From positions 21,796,001 through 21,860,000 of the forward strand of contig NC_091093.1 of NCBI RefSeq assembly GCF_024713975.1: DNA of 64,000 nt. The letters are read 5' to 3'. Both the position numbers and the translations under genes were made by a program. The notes beneath the pieces were generated by a model. It ran no database searches and was not told where the DNA came from. It saw only the letters and a program-made list of their open reading frames with translations. Numbering within the stretch: position 1 is the stretch's first letter; the number at the start of each line of letters is the position of its first letter. This document shows positions 49,189 to 62,200 of this stretch, in pieces. The DNA comes from Paralichthys olivaceus (lineage: Eukaryota; Chordata; Actinopteri; Pleuronectiformes; Paralichthyidae).

Positions 49189-50706
49189 ATGTTGCGGCTC
49201 TTCAGTATCCAGGGTTTCCATGAAGTCTACAGGTGCAGTCAGTTTGTGGCATCTTGTGTCACCAAGCGACAGAAGCTCTTAACTCTTCTCCCAGTCTGTC
49301 ACCACAGAGCCTCCGTGTCTGTCCGCCTCCTCAGCACCGGCAGCCCCGTGTGGAAAGATGCTCTGCAGCCTGAAGGAGACAAGTCAGACGACATGGAGAC
49401 AGTAGATCTGGACAAATGGAAATCTGTGATGAGATCGAAAGCTGCATCAGAAGAGAGACAACAAGTCTGCGATGAAGAGGATGGAAGCGACGACGATGAT
49501 GAAAAAGGTGGGAGTTCTTCCCTGGAGGCCACCAGGGATCTGGTCGTGATGTGGCGGCAAGCTGGGAAGCTGGTACCTGAAGAGATGACGCATGAGGAGG
49601 TGGAGACGCTGGCGAAGCTCACCACCAAGTCCGCCAGGAAGAAGTACCTGAAGTTCCTGGCCCTCAAGGAGGGCTACAAAAAGAGCCGCAAGGAGAAGCA
49701 GCAGCAGAGAAAGGTGGAGAGGGAAGCCATGCTGGAGCGAAAGAGAGAACAGGACAGTGATGCTGACGAAATAAGAAACACCTTCCTCCTCAAGTTCTGG
49801 AACCGCTCCCTGGACAAGCTGCTGGCCTGGAGGAGCGCCCAGGCCATGCTGTTCAATCAGCCGCTGGTGTTTGACTTGAGCTACGACTCCAACATGTCCA
49901 GGCGGGAGGTGGAGAACACAGTGTCCCAGCTGATGGAGGTGGACGGGTGGAACCGGCGTGCCATCGAGCCCTACCACCTCCACTTCTGCAACCTGCAGCC
50001 GGGTGGGGCCTACGAGACGGAGCTGCTCAAACGATATGGTGCAGAGACCTGGGACCGCCTGCTCATCACCAGCACAGACAGACAGCATGTCGATGTGTTC
50101 CCCCGGGAACAGCTTGTGTACCTCACCGCAGACTCCCCCAATGTCCTCCGCACCTTCGACCACTCCAAGGTCTACATCATTGGAGCTCTGGTAGACCGGT
50201 CCATCCAGTCGGGCTTGTCACTGGCCAACGCAAAGCGCCTGAAGCTGGCCACAGCCCGTTTACCGCTGGACGAGTTCCTCCACTGGGAGATAGGAGCCAA
50301 AAATCTGACTCTGGACCAGATGATCCGCATCATGCTAACTCTCAAGGAAACGGGGAAATGGGAGGAGGCGTTGAAATTTGTGCCTAAGAGAAAGCACGAT
50401 GGATTCCACCAGCAGCAGCAGCGGCAGCATAACGGGGTTCTCCATAACAAGGGCAGGGGAGTCACAAATCATGGACCAAGAGAGGATGGAGAAAGACTGT
50501 TCAGATCTGGAGAAAGGACATTTAAAAATGGGGACCAGAGTCTTTACAGGTCGCACAAAGAGCCCAGGTTCACTGGCAGAGACAGAATGGCTGGAGCGTC
50601 CAGTGACAGAGAAAACAAGGCAGCTGTGACCAAAGTACGGAGTTCGTTTAACAGCAACATGGAACGAAGAAGAACAGCCGGGAAGTTGTGGTGGGATAAT
50701 GAGTGA
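49189..50706 (+). CDS. trmt10c: Mitochondrial tRNA m1R9 methyltransferase / RNase P subunit MRPP1
   Basis: TRMT10C (with SDR5C1) methylates position 9 of mitochondrial tRNAs and forms protein-only RNase P with PRORP. The coding region is one exon of 505 codons; the first ATG in frame, GCG-ATG-TTG, is at 49189. The N-terminus (MLRLFSIQGFHEVYRCSQF) suits mitochondrial targeting. DKWKSVMRS and TRDLVVMWRQAGKLVPEEMT match the human N-domain. The SPOUT methyltransferase domain includes GQ/NQPLVFDLSY, NTVSQLMEVDGWNRRAIEP, then FCNLQ, LTADSPNVLRTFDHSKVYIIGALVDRS, and NLTLDQMIRIMLTLKETG...FVPKRKH. Human is 403 residues. The fish protein has an added roughly 85-residue C-terminal tail rich in Q, R and N after KRKHDGFHQQQQ, with repeated RSGERTFKNGDQSLYRS-like basic stretches. 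Confidence 0.95.
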   Translation: MLRLFSIQGFHEVYRCSQFVASCVTKRQKLLTLLPVCHHRASVSVRLLSTGSPVWKDALQPEGDKSDDMETVDLDKWKSVMRSKAASEERQQVCDEEDGSDDDDEKGGSSSLEATRDLVVMWRQAGKLVPEEMTHEEVETLAKLTTKSARKKYLKFLALKEGYKKSRKEKQQQRKVEREAMLERKREQDSDADEIRNTFLLKFWNRSLDKLLAWRSAQAMLFNQPLVFDLSYDSNMSRREVENTVSQLMEVDGWNRRAIEPYHLHFCNLQPGGAYETELLKRYGAETWDRLLITSTDRQHVDVFPREQLVYLTADSPNVLRTFDHSKVYIIGALVDRSIQSGLSLANAKRLKLATARLPLDEFLHWEIGAKNLTLDQMIRIMLTLKETGKWEEALKFVPKRKHDGFHQQQQRQHNGVLHNKGRGVTNHGPREDGERLFRSGERTFKNGDQSLYRSHKEPRFTGRDRMAGASSDRENKAAVTKVRSSFNSNMERRRTAGKLWWDNE

Positions 50707-51807
50707 ATCTATTAGAATCTGTAACATGGTGTAATAAGGACATTTGAGAAAAGCACTGTCGATGAAATGTAATGAAAAACATGACAAGTGAATAAAATGT
50801 TGTAATAGATGCAATGACTGAGTTCCACTGCAGGGTTATAAAGACAATAAGAGCAAGACATTTTAAAAACAGTCAAAACTACTTTGGTCTTTATTTTTGA
50901 TCTGATATACAAATGATGTATGAACATTTTTGTGTTTTCACGATAAAATTATAGCATCACCATCATTTATACAGATGAAGTAAACCAAAGTATTCCACAG
51001 CTCGGTTTTTAAAAAATTGCACATGCAACATTATTTGTCATTTCATTGTTGTCTTGAGGCAAAAACACAGTCATGTTTTTATAATAAATAGATACATCAA
51101 TTCAAGTAAAACAAATGAAATACCTGGAAAAATATCAGAACATTGTTGCTTCTAATTTTTCTTTCAAACTGCATTTGAAAATATTAAGACCTTTTTTAAA
51201 TGATGCTGATACAATAAGTCTGTTGTACCTTTTGATTCCTAACTGTCAAATGTCTATTCTGACCCTTTACATCCAAAATACATAAATACAACGTCGTTGA
51301 AATAAGCACCATCTCACAGAGGAACTGGGGCAAACTTTGCACAGTGTATGTTGGACTCTCCTCGTCAAAAGACTCACACTTGACTTGAGAACATATTAGT
51401 GAATAAAATTTAAAACTTACAAGTCAGAGGAAGCAGACACGTTAACGTCTGTTCACCATATAACACTGACTCATCTTGATCTCACATTCCAGAAATAAGT
51501 CTTTCCATGGTTTAAACCAGGCTCCGAAATGCAATCTACATGAACAAAACTCCATTTTCTTAAAGAGAACTAAATAAACATCAGGTGGATAAAATGTAAA
51601 AAACATTTTCTAAAGTTATATAAATACAACCGTCAGGGCTGCTATTCACTGAAAGGGGCAAAACAACCAAAGTTGCAAAAAGCTGCCAACTTTTCATGTC
51701 ACTCAACAAAAAGCAGCGTGATCCTCCGGCGTCCTCTCCTCTTCAGACCGTTTGAAATAAGTTCTGATGCTGCGCTGGCATCACGTCGTGTTGTCGCTCT
51801 TTGACCT
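50707..51807. other. Convergent 3' interval between trmt10c and blzf1
   Basis: trmt10c (plus) and blzf1 (minus) end towards each other. A plus-strand AATAAA at about 50791 is a fit for the trmt10c poly(A) signal. The rest is AT-rich and presumably includes the blzf1 3' UTR. No gene is seen. Confidence 0.55.
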
Positions 51808-54800
51808 CTACAGCACCAGGATGTCTCCTGAGCAGCGCTCGCAGCAGTTGAAGGTGATGTTCTCATAGCGGGTGTACGGGTGAAACCTGCCGATGCTCTT
51901 CTTGTTGTTGAGGAAGTTTGACGGGGAGTCACTCAGTTGAGGTTCAGTCTGGTTTTCTGGACAGGAAATTGGATCTAAAATCTTCAAGACCTTAGACAGA
52001 GAAGAGACAGCGCTTTTGTGAACCTTTGGGTTTTACGACTCATGTTAGAAAATGGTCAGATTTTACAAGGATATAAAGTTGATACCTTTTCGGCCATCTT
52101 CTCGGCCGGCGTGCTGCACAGCTGCTCGGCTGTTGTGCTGCTGCTCTTCACCACGGTGTTGCTGCTGTTACTGGTGTTGCCCAGTAGGTGGGAGTTGATG
52201 GCGTCTGCTAGCTTGAGATTAGCTGCTGCCAGCTCTCTTGTGCTGAGGGGCTGTGCGCTGGGGTAGTAGGTCTGCTGTCGGCCCCACTGCAGAGACACCA
52301 GGAGCTGCTCCAGAGATCTGACCACAGAAGATAAATCATCATTAGACTCTGTCATCGTGACTGAAGGTTCTTCATTTATACCTCACTAACACAGTATCAT
52401 TCTGAAATAAAGGGCTGCTGTGGTTGTGCTCACATAAGTAGATTAGTCGTCTCTGTTTCTTTCATGCTTTACTATCCGTGGCTTGGCCGTGAACATATTA
52501 ATTTGCAATATATAATAAATATATATATTTTGGGGCATGTCGCCTTTACTGATAGGACAGCACCCATTAAAGGGGAACCAATGCTAACAGGTGAGCTAGC
52601 AAGCACCCCCAATTCTCTTCATTTCTAATTTTTAAAACAACTTAAGTGAAAAGTTGAATTTAAGAGTTTGAAATGTGGCACCTACAAAACTCTGGTGTCC
52701 AAATCAAAGGGTATAATGGAGCAACATTCACCTCCTGGCAACTGTAGTGAGTTTCGGTGCCCTTTCCTTGCCTTATCTTGAGAAATTTTAAGTTGTGAGC
52801 TATTATAACAAAGATTTCTGTAACCTGTGATGGTTCAGTGGATGTGTTACCTGTGAGTGAGAACCATGTCCCCGGAGAACTCTTCTCGCTCCAACAGCAG
52901 ATCCTGAATTGCTCCTTGTGCGTCTCTGGTTTGTCTTTGCATTGCTGCCCTGGCATTCGTCAGCTCCTCTGCCATGACTCTGAAGAGGCAACATTGATTG
53001 AAGTATTTATTCAGCATGATAACTAATTATGTCAACACTTTTTTTTAATTTGTTGTCCTTCAGCTATACACATAAAGATTGTTTAAAAACTGACAAATGC
53101 TTTCAAATAAAACTTCCCATCACTTTCCATCTTTGTCTTTTCATTTTCAACAGTTTCTATTCGTACCACAATAACTTTTGTCTCTTCAATACCTGCTGGC
53201 CAGGAACTTGCTCCTCCAAACGTCACACTGAATACTCATTCGCTCCAGCTGCTCTGCAGTGTGAGCCAGGCTGCGGCCCAGAGCTTCGTTCTCCAGAATC
53301 AGCTGGTTCTTCTCCCGCGCCAGTCGCTCAAAATGGTATTGAAGGTCATCGCCCACCGACGCCACCAGAAGTCTCTTTAGCTCACGATTCACCTGGAATG
53401 AAAAAAACACCGAATTCCTTTAACAGGTGAACACACACATGAGACGAAGTGAACAGTTTATTTTATATTAATTTAAAGCACTCATTTAATGAAAAGAACT
53501 ATCAAAAACACAGTGGGTTTATCTTGTTGAGAGAAGCATGACTGTGCTGTACTCTTCTACTTATCCATATTCGCTGCTGCATGCTTTGAGATGTGAAACA
53601 ACAAACCTGGCTGTGCAGAGCCCACCTTGTCTCATATCTAAATTTAATTAAACTGTTTCATTGGAGCCTCACCTCTGTCTGCACACGGAGCTGATTGCAA
53701 AGCCCTTCCTTGTCCTGCAGCAGCCTGCGTTCAGAGTTCTGCAGCTTCTCCAGCTGTCCTCTCCAGTCCTCCACCAGAGGCAGCGGGGGAGAGCCCTGCT
53801 CCTCAGCCTGCTGCCCAGGGTCCCCTTTACCCTCAGCAGGTCCTGTGCGACTGCTCCGGCTTATAGCAGAACGTGGTACGATGATTCTCACGGCCTCCAC
53901 CTCTGTGCAGGCCTCTCGACTGACCTTGCCCAGATGGAGCACCCCGAGAGGCTGGGGTGCAGCAGAGTGGGCAGATTTCGGGCTGTGTTTTGGGCTTGCC
54001 ACCTTCAGAAGGGGAACATCAGATGGACTTGATGGTAGTGTATCCGTTTTCACCTCCAGGATGGCCGGTGGTTTCTCAGTTTCCATGCCATCGCCAGCGC
54101 CTCGGACAGGCACCCTGGCGGAACCTGGAAGAAATAAACAAGGCCATGTTTACTCCTAAATGTATTCTGAGAGGTCTACTATGAAGTGCTCCAAATCTGT
54201 GTGTGAACATTCCTGTAACAGAAGGATTAAATGGGATTGAGTTGTACATATTTGAGGGGATTTATGTGTCATATATTGTGTTGTGGTCATCCTGAGTCTG
54301 CATGGGCTTCTACACACAAGCCAGAACTACAATGTGTCAAACAGATGCCAAGGCATTACCACCACAGTCCCTCTATAGCTGCATGCTATGTCAGCATCAA
54401 AAATGTAAAATGGTTTCAAACCATATTGGGCCACAGCTGTACGGATGATTACAGATGGTATTTTTCTTTGTAGCATCAGTCACAAAATCTGATCCAAAAA
54501 AAGATGATTGTACAATTTTAATGAAACTAAATTTGGATTGGTCTAGAGCCAGTTCTAAGTAATAACTGTGTTATTATCTTGATCAATCACTCTCCCAGGC
54601 CAATAGCAGTTTTGAAAAACCAGTGGTCCGAGATATTCAGTTTACTATCATGAGACAAAGAACAGCAGCAAGTTGATACGCCTGAGAAGGCTTCATCAGG
54701 AAAGTTCTGCCAATTTTATTTGAAAAATTATACAATGAAGCTATAACAAATATAGTGAAGTTAGTATAGTTAAAGTTAATAAAGCCAATTACTTTATTAT

Positions 54801-55372
54801 GGACTAATCTGTAAATCTTTGCAGCTCCAGACAGATTTAAACACATTAATCTCAGGCTAAAGAGGGAAACTGTGCAGACTGGATGAGAAGTCAGTCCCCT
54901 GCTTATCAGTCTTTATATTTAGCTTCAATACTCTGCCTCAGTTACTTGTGTCTTTCCATCCTTATACTTAAAATATTTGTATTGTCAAAATCCCCATTAG
55001 CACATACTTCTTTACAGCGACAGCTTTGTAGTAGTTCTGCTGGCTGGACTTTCATCTCACTGCAGTGAACTTATTCGTTACTCATTTTGACCTTTTATTG
55101 TTCTTATGCTCTTGTGTTTCACTGTTTTGTGTGATACTGGATGCCCACATTTCCCTCTGAATCAATAAACTATCTATCCATCTATCATTGAATGTGATTT
55201 GATTAAGGGTAAAGAGAGACAATGTGGAGACAAGATGAATTGTGAGGATGTATCTTAAACCAGAGAAGGCAGATGTTTAAATCAGGTCAAAGATGGAAAG
55301 GCTCGTTAGTGGAATGTGAAAACAGGAGAACGTGGAGAAACGATGGCTACCTCTCACAGCAGCAGCGGTCAT
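51808..55372 (-). CDS. blzf1: Golgin-45 (basic leucine zipper nuclear factor 1)
   Basis: BLZF1/golgin-45 is a coiled-coil Golgi matrix protein that binds GRASP55 and RAB2 and is needed for secretion and Golgi stacking. Six coding exons: 55351-55372, 53673-54124, 53193-53392, 52851-52979, 52086-52317 and 51808-51990, giving 405 residues (human 400). The first coding exon is only 22 bp (MTAAAVR plus one base). PVRGAGDGMETEKPPA matches the human N-terminus. The coiled coil runs SERRLLQDKEGLCNQLRVQTEVNREL..., then LLVASVGDDLQYHFERLAREKNQLILENEALG and QCDVWRSKFLASRVMAEEL. The C-terminus NKKSIGRFHPYTRYENITFNCCERC...LVL is the PDZ-binding end used for GRASP55 and a metal-site-like cysteine cluster. 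A non-coding 5' exon is likely near 55697-55790. Confidence 0.96.
52385..52850. other. blzf1 intron 4
   Basis: AT-rich intron containing a short GGTGAGCTAGCAAGC stretch; no coding sequence or conserved element recognised. Confidence 0.5.
54125..55350. other. blzf1 intron 1 with LINE tail remnant
   Basis: The 1.2-kb intron carries a truncated LINE 3' end at about 54990-55195, plus orientation, ending CCCTCTGAATCAATAAACTATCTATCCATCTATC. The layout is the same as at 3655-3912. The remainder shows nothing. Confidence 0.55.
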
Positions 55373-56261
55373 GGTGGAGGAGACAAGATGTCTGTAGTTC
55401 AGGAGAAACCCCGGTGACTCCTCTTCCTGTGATGAAATACAGAGAGGACATGTTTAGTTGTTAATACTTACACCAGTCAGTGTTTATATCAGTGACAGTC
55501 GCCGGTCAAAGGTCAGGCTCGATCAGCTGCGGCGTGATAACACAACACTGTACCGCTGGAGTGCAGCTAGCTTCAAGGCTAACCTGCTAACGTAAACACA
55601 AAGTTTCCCATCCCAAGCTGCCGTCATGTGGACGCCACCGGAGCGGGTGGCCCACATGTGATGGGATTCAAACAGTGAGTTAGAAATCATACCGAGTAAA
55701 GCTGGTTCGCTCTCCGTCCTTTAAATCGATGAGAGCCGCAGAACACTGGTTTGTTTTGTCACCGGATATTGTTGGCGTCTGAAGAATGGAAGCTGTGAGG
55801 CGGAACTTCCTGTTTGGGGTCCAGCGCTTTCTCCTCATTGGGGGGGGGGGGGGGTCGGTGTTCAGATCATAACATCCATCAAAACTCTGAGTTTTTAATA
55901 TAAGTACAAATTCATTATTTTAACGACGACAAGTCTATTTGATCGAAAACCCAGCCCAATATAAAACAACTGATTTGGAATCAGTCTTCTCTTCATTCTC
56001 ATCACAGTCTACTGCCGGAAACCAAATGTCGAAACTGACCCTGGACCAGTGAGCGGATGCTGCCTGAAGCCGGTGGTGCAACCGCGGAACGTGACCCGAC
56101 GCGAATAAGCCGGAACCTTTGAGTCTTGTGAATATTTGCTCTACGGACATAAATATTGTAACAACAAACGCCGTGAAGTTGATGAAAACCGTGAGATCGA
56201 CTGAGTTCAGTTTGTTGATGTCAGAGTTTTGAAATCCACACAGTGTCGGGTGGCTGTCGTC
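55373..56261. promoter_or_regulatory. Divergent promoter region of blzf1 and ercc5
   Basis: The blzf1 and ercc5 start codons lie 889 bp apart, head to head. The interval has an ETS-like ACTTCCTG at 55805-55812, a run of 15 G at 55840-55854, and CpG-bearing sequence near 56085-56115. A GTATGATT donor at about 55696 with a CATCACAG acceptor at about 55430 suggests a blzf1 non-coding exon. Confidence 0.55.
55840..55854 (+). repeat. G15 homopolymer between blzf1 and ercc5
   Basis: Fifteen consecutive G residues in the shared promoter interval. It is capable of G-quadruplex formation and prone to length variation or sequencing error. Confidence 0.85.
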
Positions 56262-59200
56262 ATGGGGGTGCACGGACTGTGGAGGCTGCTGGAGAGCTCA
56301 GGGAAACCCGTCAACCCGGAGACCCTGGAGGGGAAGATCCTCGCTGTCGGTATCCTCACCTGCTGATGCATTCATTCAGTTTCAGCTACTGTTAACTATA
56401 AGAAACGTTTCATCCAATATCAATTAGTTCTTATTGATTTTCTGGTGTTGAGTTGGAGTCATTTGATCCCAGCTGCTTGAAAAAAAACATCAAATATTCT
56501 CTTTTAAAACGTGTATGTAAAATAAATACTTCACATAGTAGCTTTCACAGTAAGATCCCTACATGAGAACATTTAAAGGTTCAGTGTGTAGGATTTAGGT
56601 GAAAGGGATCTATTGGCAGGAGTTGAATATAAAATAACCTAGTGATGTTTTCACTGGTGTGTTTCATCTGAATTGTACAAAATGTTGTTTTCTTTACCCT
56701 CCATAATAAATGAAACCAAATAAACCTAAATCACTCTTTGCTCCATGACATAACGAGTAATATATTGATGATCCCTAAGTAACGTTACCACAGTTTGTTG
56801 TCTGTCCGTCAGATACAGTATATTGTTGTACCTAACTGTCTTCTGTTAAGACTTAGCATTCACCTTAATCAGACACCTCCAGACATTAGCATATGGCTGA
56901 ACCAGGCCGTGAAGGGGGTGAGGGACCGAGACGGCAACAGCGTCCAGAACGCTCACCTCCTCACTCTGTTCCACCGCGTCTGTAAGCTGCTCTTCTTTCG
57001 CATCCGGCCGGTCTTTGTGTTTGACGGGGACGCACCGCTGCTGAAGAGGCAGACTCTGGTAGGTCCAGGGATTTCTGGAGAACTACACAAACATTCCATG
57101 TGGACATAAACAACAGTTTAGGCTCTTCCTGTTATTCCCACCTGTTCTTGTGTTTGACTGTGGTTCTCCTACAGGCTCTGAGGAGGCAGAGGAAGGAGGA
57201 GTTGACCCGAGAGTCCAAACAGACCAATGAGAAACTCCTCAAGACGTTCCTCAAGAGACAAGCTATCAAAGCTGCACTTGGAGACCGCAGGTGAGGGACA
57301 GTGACGTCCACAGGTGAAGTGCACAGGTGGAGGGATGGCAAAGAAAACACAACGTAATTCTCCAGTAATCTCAGTGGTTTCGTCTGAAGTAACCCTCTTC
57401 TGTGTTTCCCCCCCGGCTACAGTCAAGATCCTCTGCCCAGCCTCTCCAGTGTGAAGAGAAATGAGGTGGACGACATGTATGTTCTTCCAGCCCTGCCACC
57501 TGCAGAGGAGAAGGACGAAAGCGGATCAGAGGCCCGGCAAAGGTTACGATTCATGTGTTATTGTGGATAATGCGAGTTCAGTATCTGCTGAGTCAAACAG
57601 AAAAGAGACAAAACAAATGTATAAATATTGTAATTATTATTTTGATTTTTATATATTTCCATTTCAGGTTCCTTTTTAAAGACAGAGCTCACTGATGGAA
57701 ATACTTAATCAAGTCGTCATTAACTGTGGAAAAAGATCAAAATGCATTGCATTATTCATTATTATTTATTGTACCTGTTATACTGGTACTTCATCCTTGT
57801 CATTTGTTTTTCTCTCCTTCCTGTGCAGTTCAGAAGAGGATGAAGATAAAGAGTGGGAGAAGAGTGACAGTTGTCACATGTATCAGGTAAGTTTATCACA
57901 TTATACACAAGAACATCATGTTGTGTAGCAGTTTCATCAAATAATTATTGTTTAAATCATTTGTGTTTGAGCTGGAGGAAACAATATAATGTTGATGGTG
58001 AGAGAGAGAGATTTTTTATCATCTGGTATTTTTGTATTAATTGTATTTTTTTTTAATGTTAAAAAATCTTCATTAATCACACTGTCACTGTGTTTCTTGT
58101 TTTTCTTTACGTGAACACTCTGTATAATAGTTCAGATTTGAAGCTGCTCACTTTGTTTTAGGGCGAGCTGCATGGAGACCCCAACTCAGTGGACATCAAC
58201 TCAGAGGAGTTTGCCAACCTGCCTCCTGAAATGAAACACGAGATCCTCAAAGACATGAAAGAGTTTTCCAAACGACGCCGCACCCTGTACCACCAACCTC
58301 CAGAGGTAACGTTCCTTCTCTGCTCAAACTCAGCCGCTCACCCGTCTACTCCTCTCAACACTGACGTCTCTTCACTCCTTCTCAGCGTTCAGGGGACTTT
58401 TCTCAGTACCAGTTGACCGGCCTGCTGCAGAGGAACAAGCTCAACCAGCGTCTGGAGGGTGTGGAGAAAGAGATGAGCGAGCGGGCAGCCGGCAGCGCTC
58501 CACAGCTCTGCCAAGAGGACGGGCAGAGTCACAGCGTGGAGTCACGTCGACTGGTTTCAGAAGACAATTCCCACTATATCCTCATTAAAGGTGAAGCAGA
58601 TACGATGATGTGTGGACCAGAACTGTTTTTCAGTGTTTCAAGGGAAAGCGGTCATCAGGAAGGTTTTGTTTTCATTGCTGTTTGTCTGACTGATGTATTT
58701 AACACACTTCTCCTACTCAGGCTCCACAAAGAGTAAAACTGCCACCGAGAGCCAACCTGCCGCTGCACCCTGGTCTGGCAGCTCCCTGTCAGGCTGCAAA
58801 AGACGAGCAGCCGACAGACCTGAGCCCCTGTGGCGTCCTGTTTGTGAGGGAGAGGAGGAAAAGTCAAGTCCCTCCAAAGAAGACTCCAAACGCTCTGCAT
58901 CAAAACCACCTCAGGGGGACACATCACCACCCTCTCCTCGTACACTCCAGGCGATCCAGTCCGCAATGAATGACAGCTCAGATGAGGAGAAGGTGGATAA
59001 GAAGGATGGCAGCGTGTCTCCACGTACTCAGCTGGCAATCCAGAGAGTTCTGGCTGAGGAGGAAGACGGTGGAGATGAACAGAGAAACGTATCCGTCAAC
59101 CTGCAGACGAATATTCATCATTCTGTGCCACAAGTGGTGATCAACAGCTCAGAGGAAGAGACAGAACCTCTTGATGCAAAGTGTTTACAGAATGAAAAAT

Positions 59201-62200
59201 CCAACTCTCAGGAGAACCCGACGGGCAGAAGTCCACATGTGAACGATAGCTTGTTAGTTAGTAGTTCTGAAGACGAGATGGAGGACGTGATTGCTCAGAG
59301 AAATAGAGCACTTCACCTCGCAGTGCTGCAAAAACCTCAGAGGAAAGAGCTGAGGTCCGAAGAAGAGATGAAGGACGGAGAGCTGACAGAGGATGTAATG
59401 ACAGGAAGTGGAGGGCAGATAGAGAAACAAGTAGAGCTTGAGAGAACTGAGTCAGAGCACAGACTGATTACTAAGAAAGATGTTTTGGTTCAACCACATG
59501 TTGCCGCTGTTTCCAGTCAAAATGAATTATCCATCAATCTTTCTGCTCAGCGGTGTGAAAAACCTCTGAGCGAGACTGAAGTTCAGCCTGTTCTGTCAGA
59601 GCAGAGAAGAAACATGTCCACTGAGGGCGGCGAGGAGAGCGAGTCAGAAGGTAAGCATCAGAAGGATCACACTCGTTCATCGTTTCTTAGAAAAAGAGGA
59701 TTTTTAACAAGTGCTGTGCTCTGTGTTTTCTCAGAGAGCTTCGTGGAGGTCTCAGAAGAGGAATCTAAAGAGGAGGATGAAGATGATTCGCTTGTGGAAA
59801 TTCAAGAGATAGAGCGTCCGGCTGAAGTCCAGGAAGATGAGACCAAGAAGATAGAACCAGAGGAGGAACGTTCGACAGAGGCTCCAGCTGCTGTTCTGAA
59901 ATCAGACGAGGACAAACAAGATGAAGAGGACGAGCTGAACGAGGGAAAAGACACAGAGTCAAGCTCAAATCCAGCCGTTAACGAATGGGAGCACTTGGAT
60001 GTGGTTGGTATTTCTGTCAGATTCATAAACAGAAGATTCATCTGCAACCATCATGATAATCTGGAACCTTTTGTCAGCTTCTCAGATGTGAGAATTTGCT
60101 GCTTTTCTTTGTCTTATTTAATGATGAACTGAAATTAAAGTTGTTTGGACAAAACAGGGGATTTGAAGTCCTCATCCCAGGAGTTAGAAAATTATTTACT
60201 ATTTTCTGACATTTTATTTTCCAACTATTTATTTCAGAAAATTGCCAGATTAAGTCATGGTTGAAATAATAGTCACTTGCAGTGTTAAATATTTGTCCAG
60301 ATGTTCAAGACATTGATTTTAAAAAGATTTTAACTACCTACATGTTACATTACCTTAAATATATCTCAGACGGATGTTCTTTAGTTCCCTGTTATTTATC
60401 AGCTGATGTGTAGAAGCTGCTGCTGGATTTTTAGTGAAGTGTTTTCTGCGACTCAGCAGATTCATGTGTATGAGGCTGACGCAGATGTGTTTGTGTTGTG
60501 TTGCAGGATGAGCTGGAGGCTCTGGAGAGCTCTCTGCAGGTGGAGCAGAGCAGCCTGAGGGAGCAGAAACAGCAGCAGGAGAGGATGGCGAACACCGTCA
60601 CCGGACAGATGCAGCTGGAGAGCCAGGTGAACCACAGACCAGATTCATTCTGATCAATACACGGACATATAAAGCTCTCATGGAGAAAATAGAATTATGT
60701 TTGTAAGACAAATTTGTACTTGTCATGAAAACATTCTGTCACTGCACGGAGATAAGATAACTCAGAGCAGGTGTAGGACCAACTGGGGGATACATTTCTT
60801 GGTAGTGCCTCTGCCAAACATTCCCAAAGCCTTCACGTATTACTTCACATACAGTTTTACCTCTGTGTGTGTGTGTGTGTGTGTGTCTCTCTGTGTCTCT
60901 GTGTGTGTAACTCACCAACACTCTTAAATGTCACAGTCAGTATTTCTCCATCATAAAATTACCACTAATATGAAACCTGATCTTTATCACTAATGATTGT
61001 TCTGGTGAGTTTTCACTGTTAAGCTGTTAAGAGTGCAGGAATTTCTCAGTTGACTTCAGGCGATGTAATCTTCAATGCCTGATGAGAGGAAAGGTTGTTT
61101 TTTTTTTTCAAAATGCTAAAAACCACCTGGAATTTGCTGCTGTAGATTTCCAAATCACAATCCAAGTTTTAAAATCATGGTAAGTAGTGTCCGTGTCATC
61201 TTGAAATGAGAAGAATGTTTAAAAGAATAGGCCTCACATGTCTCCGCCAAGGCCCAACTGTCCCCTTAAATTCAATCAAGCTACAATCGTAGATATCAGC
61301 TTCCTAAATGTGCCTGATCCCTGGATAATTCCCATGGAAATTGTCCAAAAAATTTAATGGGTTCTTTCTTGACGCATTTGTTTAATCTTTCCACCAAGTT
61401 TTGTCGAAATCCATTCATGTGTTTTGCATAAAATCAACATACACGGGTGAAAATGTAACCAATGATTGTGACTATAACCTCAAATCTATAGACAAACTTA
61501 AATCTTTGACTCGTCTCCTTTGATTAAGCGTTTTTTTAAATTTAAAAATTTTTTTTTTACAAGAAGTAACTGTTTCTTGTTTGAAACCAGGAGCTGCTGC
61601 GACTGTTTGGCGTGCCCTTCCTGGTGGCGCCGATGGAGGCCGAGGCTCAGTGCGCAGCACTCGATCGCGCCGAACAGACACACGGGACCATCACGGACGA
61701 CTCTGATGTGTGGCTTTTCGGAGGGCGCCAAGTATACAAAAACTTCTTCAGCCAGAACAAATACGTGGAACACTACCAGTGCAGTGATCTGCAGAACCAA
61801 CTGGGTCAGTGCTCGCCATCAATCGCCAACAATTTCCTATTTTCCTTTTTACTGTGTTGCCACTAAATTGTGTTGATTATTTTTGAACTTTTGTTCATGG
61901 AGTATCATGGAGAAACAATGGTTCAAAAAAAATCAATCATATGAGATCATTGAGCTCTTCTTGTGGCCTGCTGAAATGAGAGAGTAAGGTGTTGAAACGG
62001 CGTCAGGAAAACTTCACTGCAGGAATCTGATAAGCTCATATTGGACATATCAGGGACCGGTGTTAATGCTGGTGCTGACTGATGAGGCTGTCAACAGATT
62101 GAGCACAGAATGCACACGGCTCGCTCTCCTCCTCACTCTCTCTCCATCCGTGCTCTCTCCTTCCCTCTCAGGTCTGGACCGGACCAAGCTGATAAATCTA

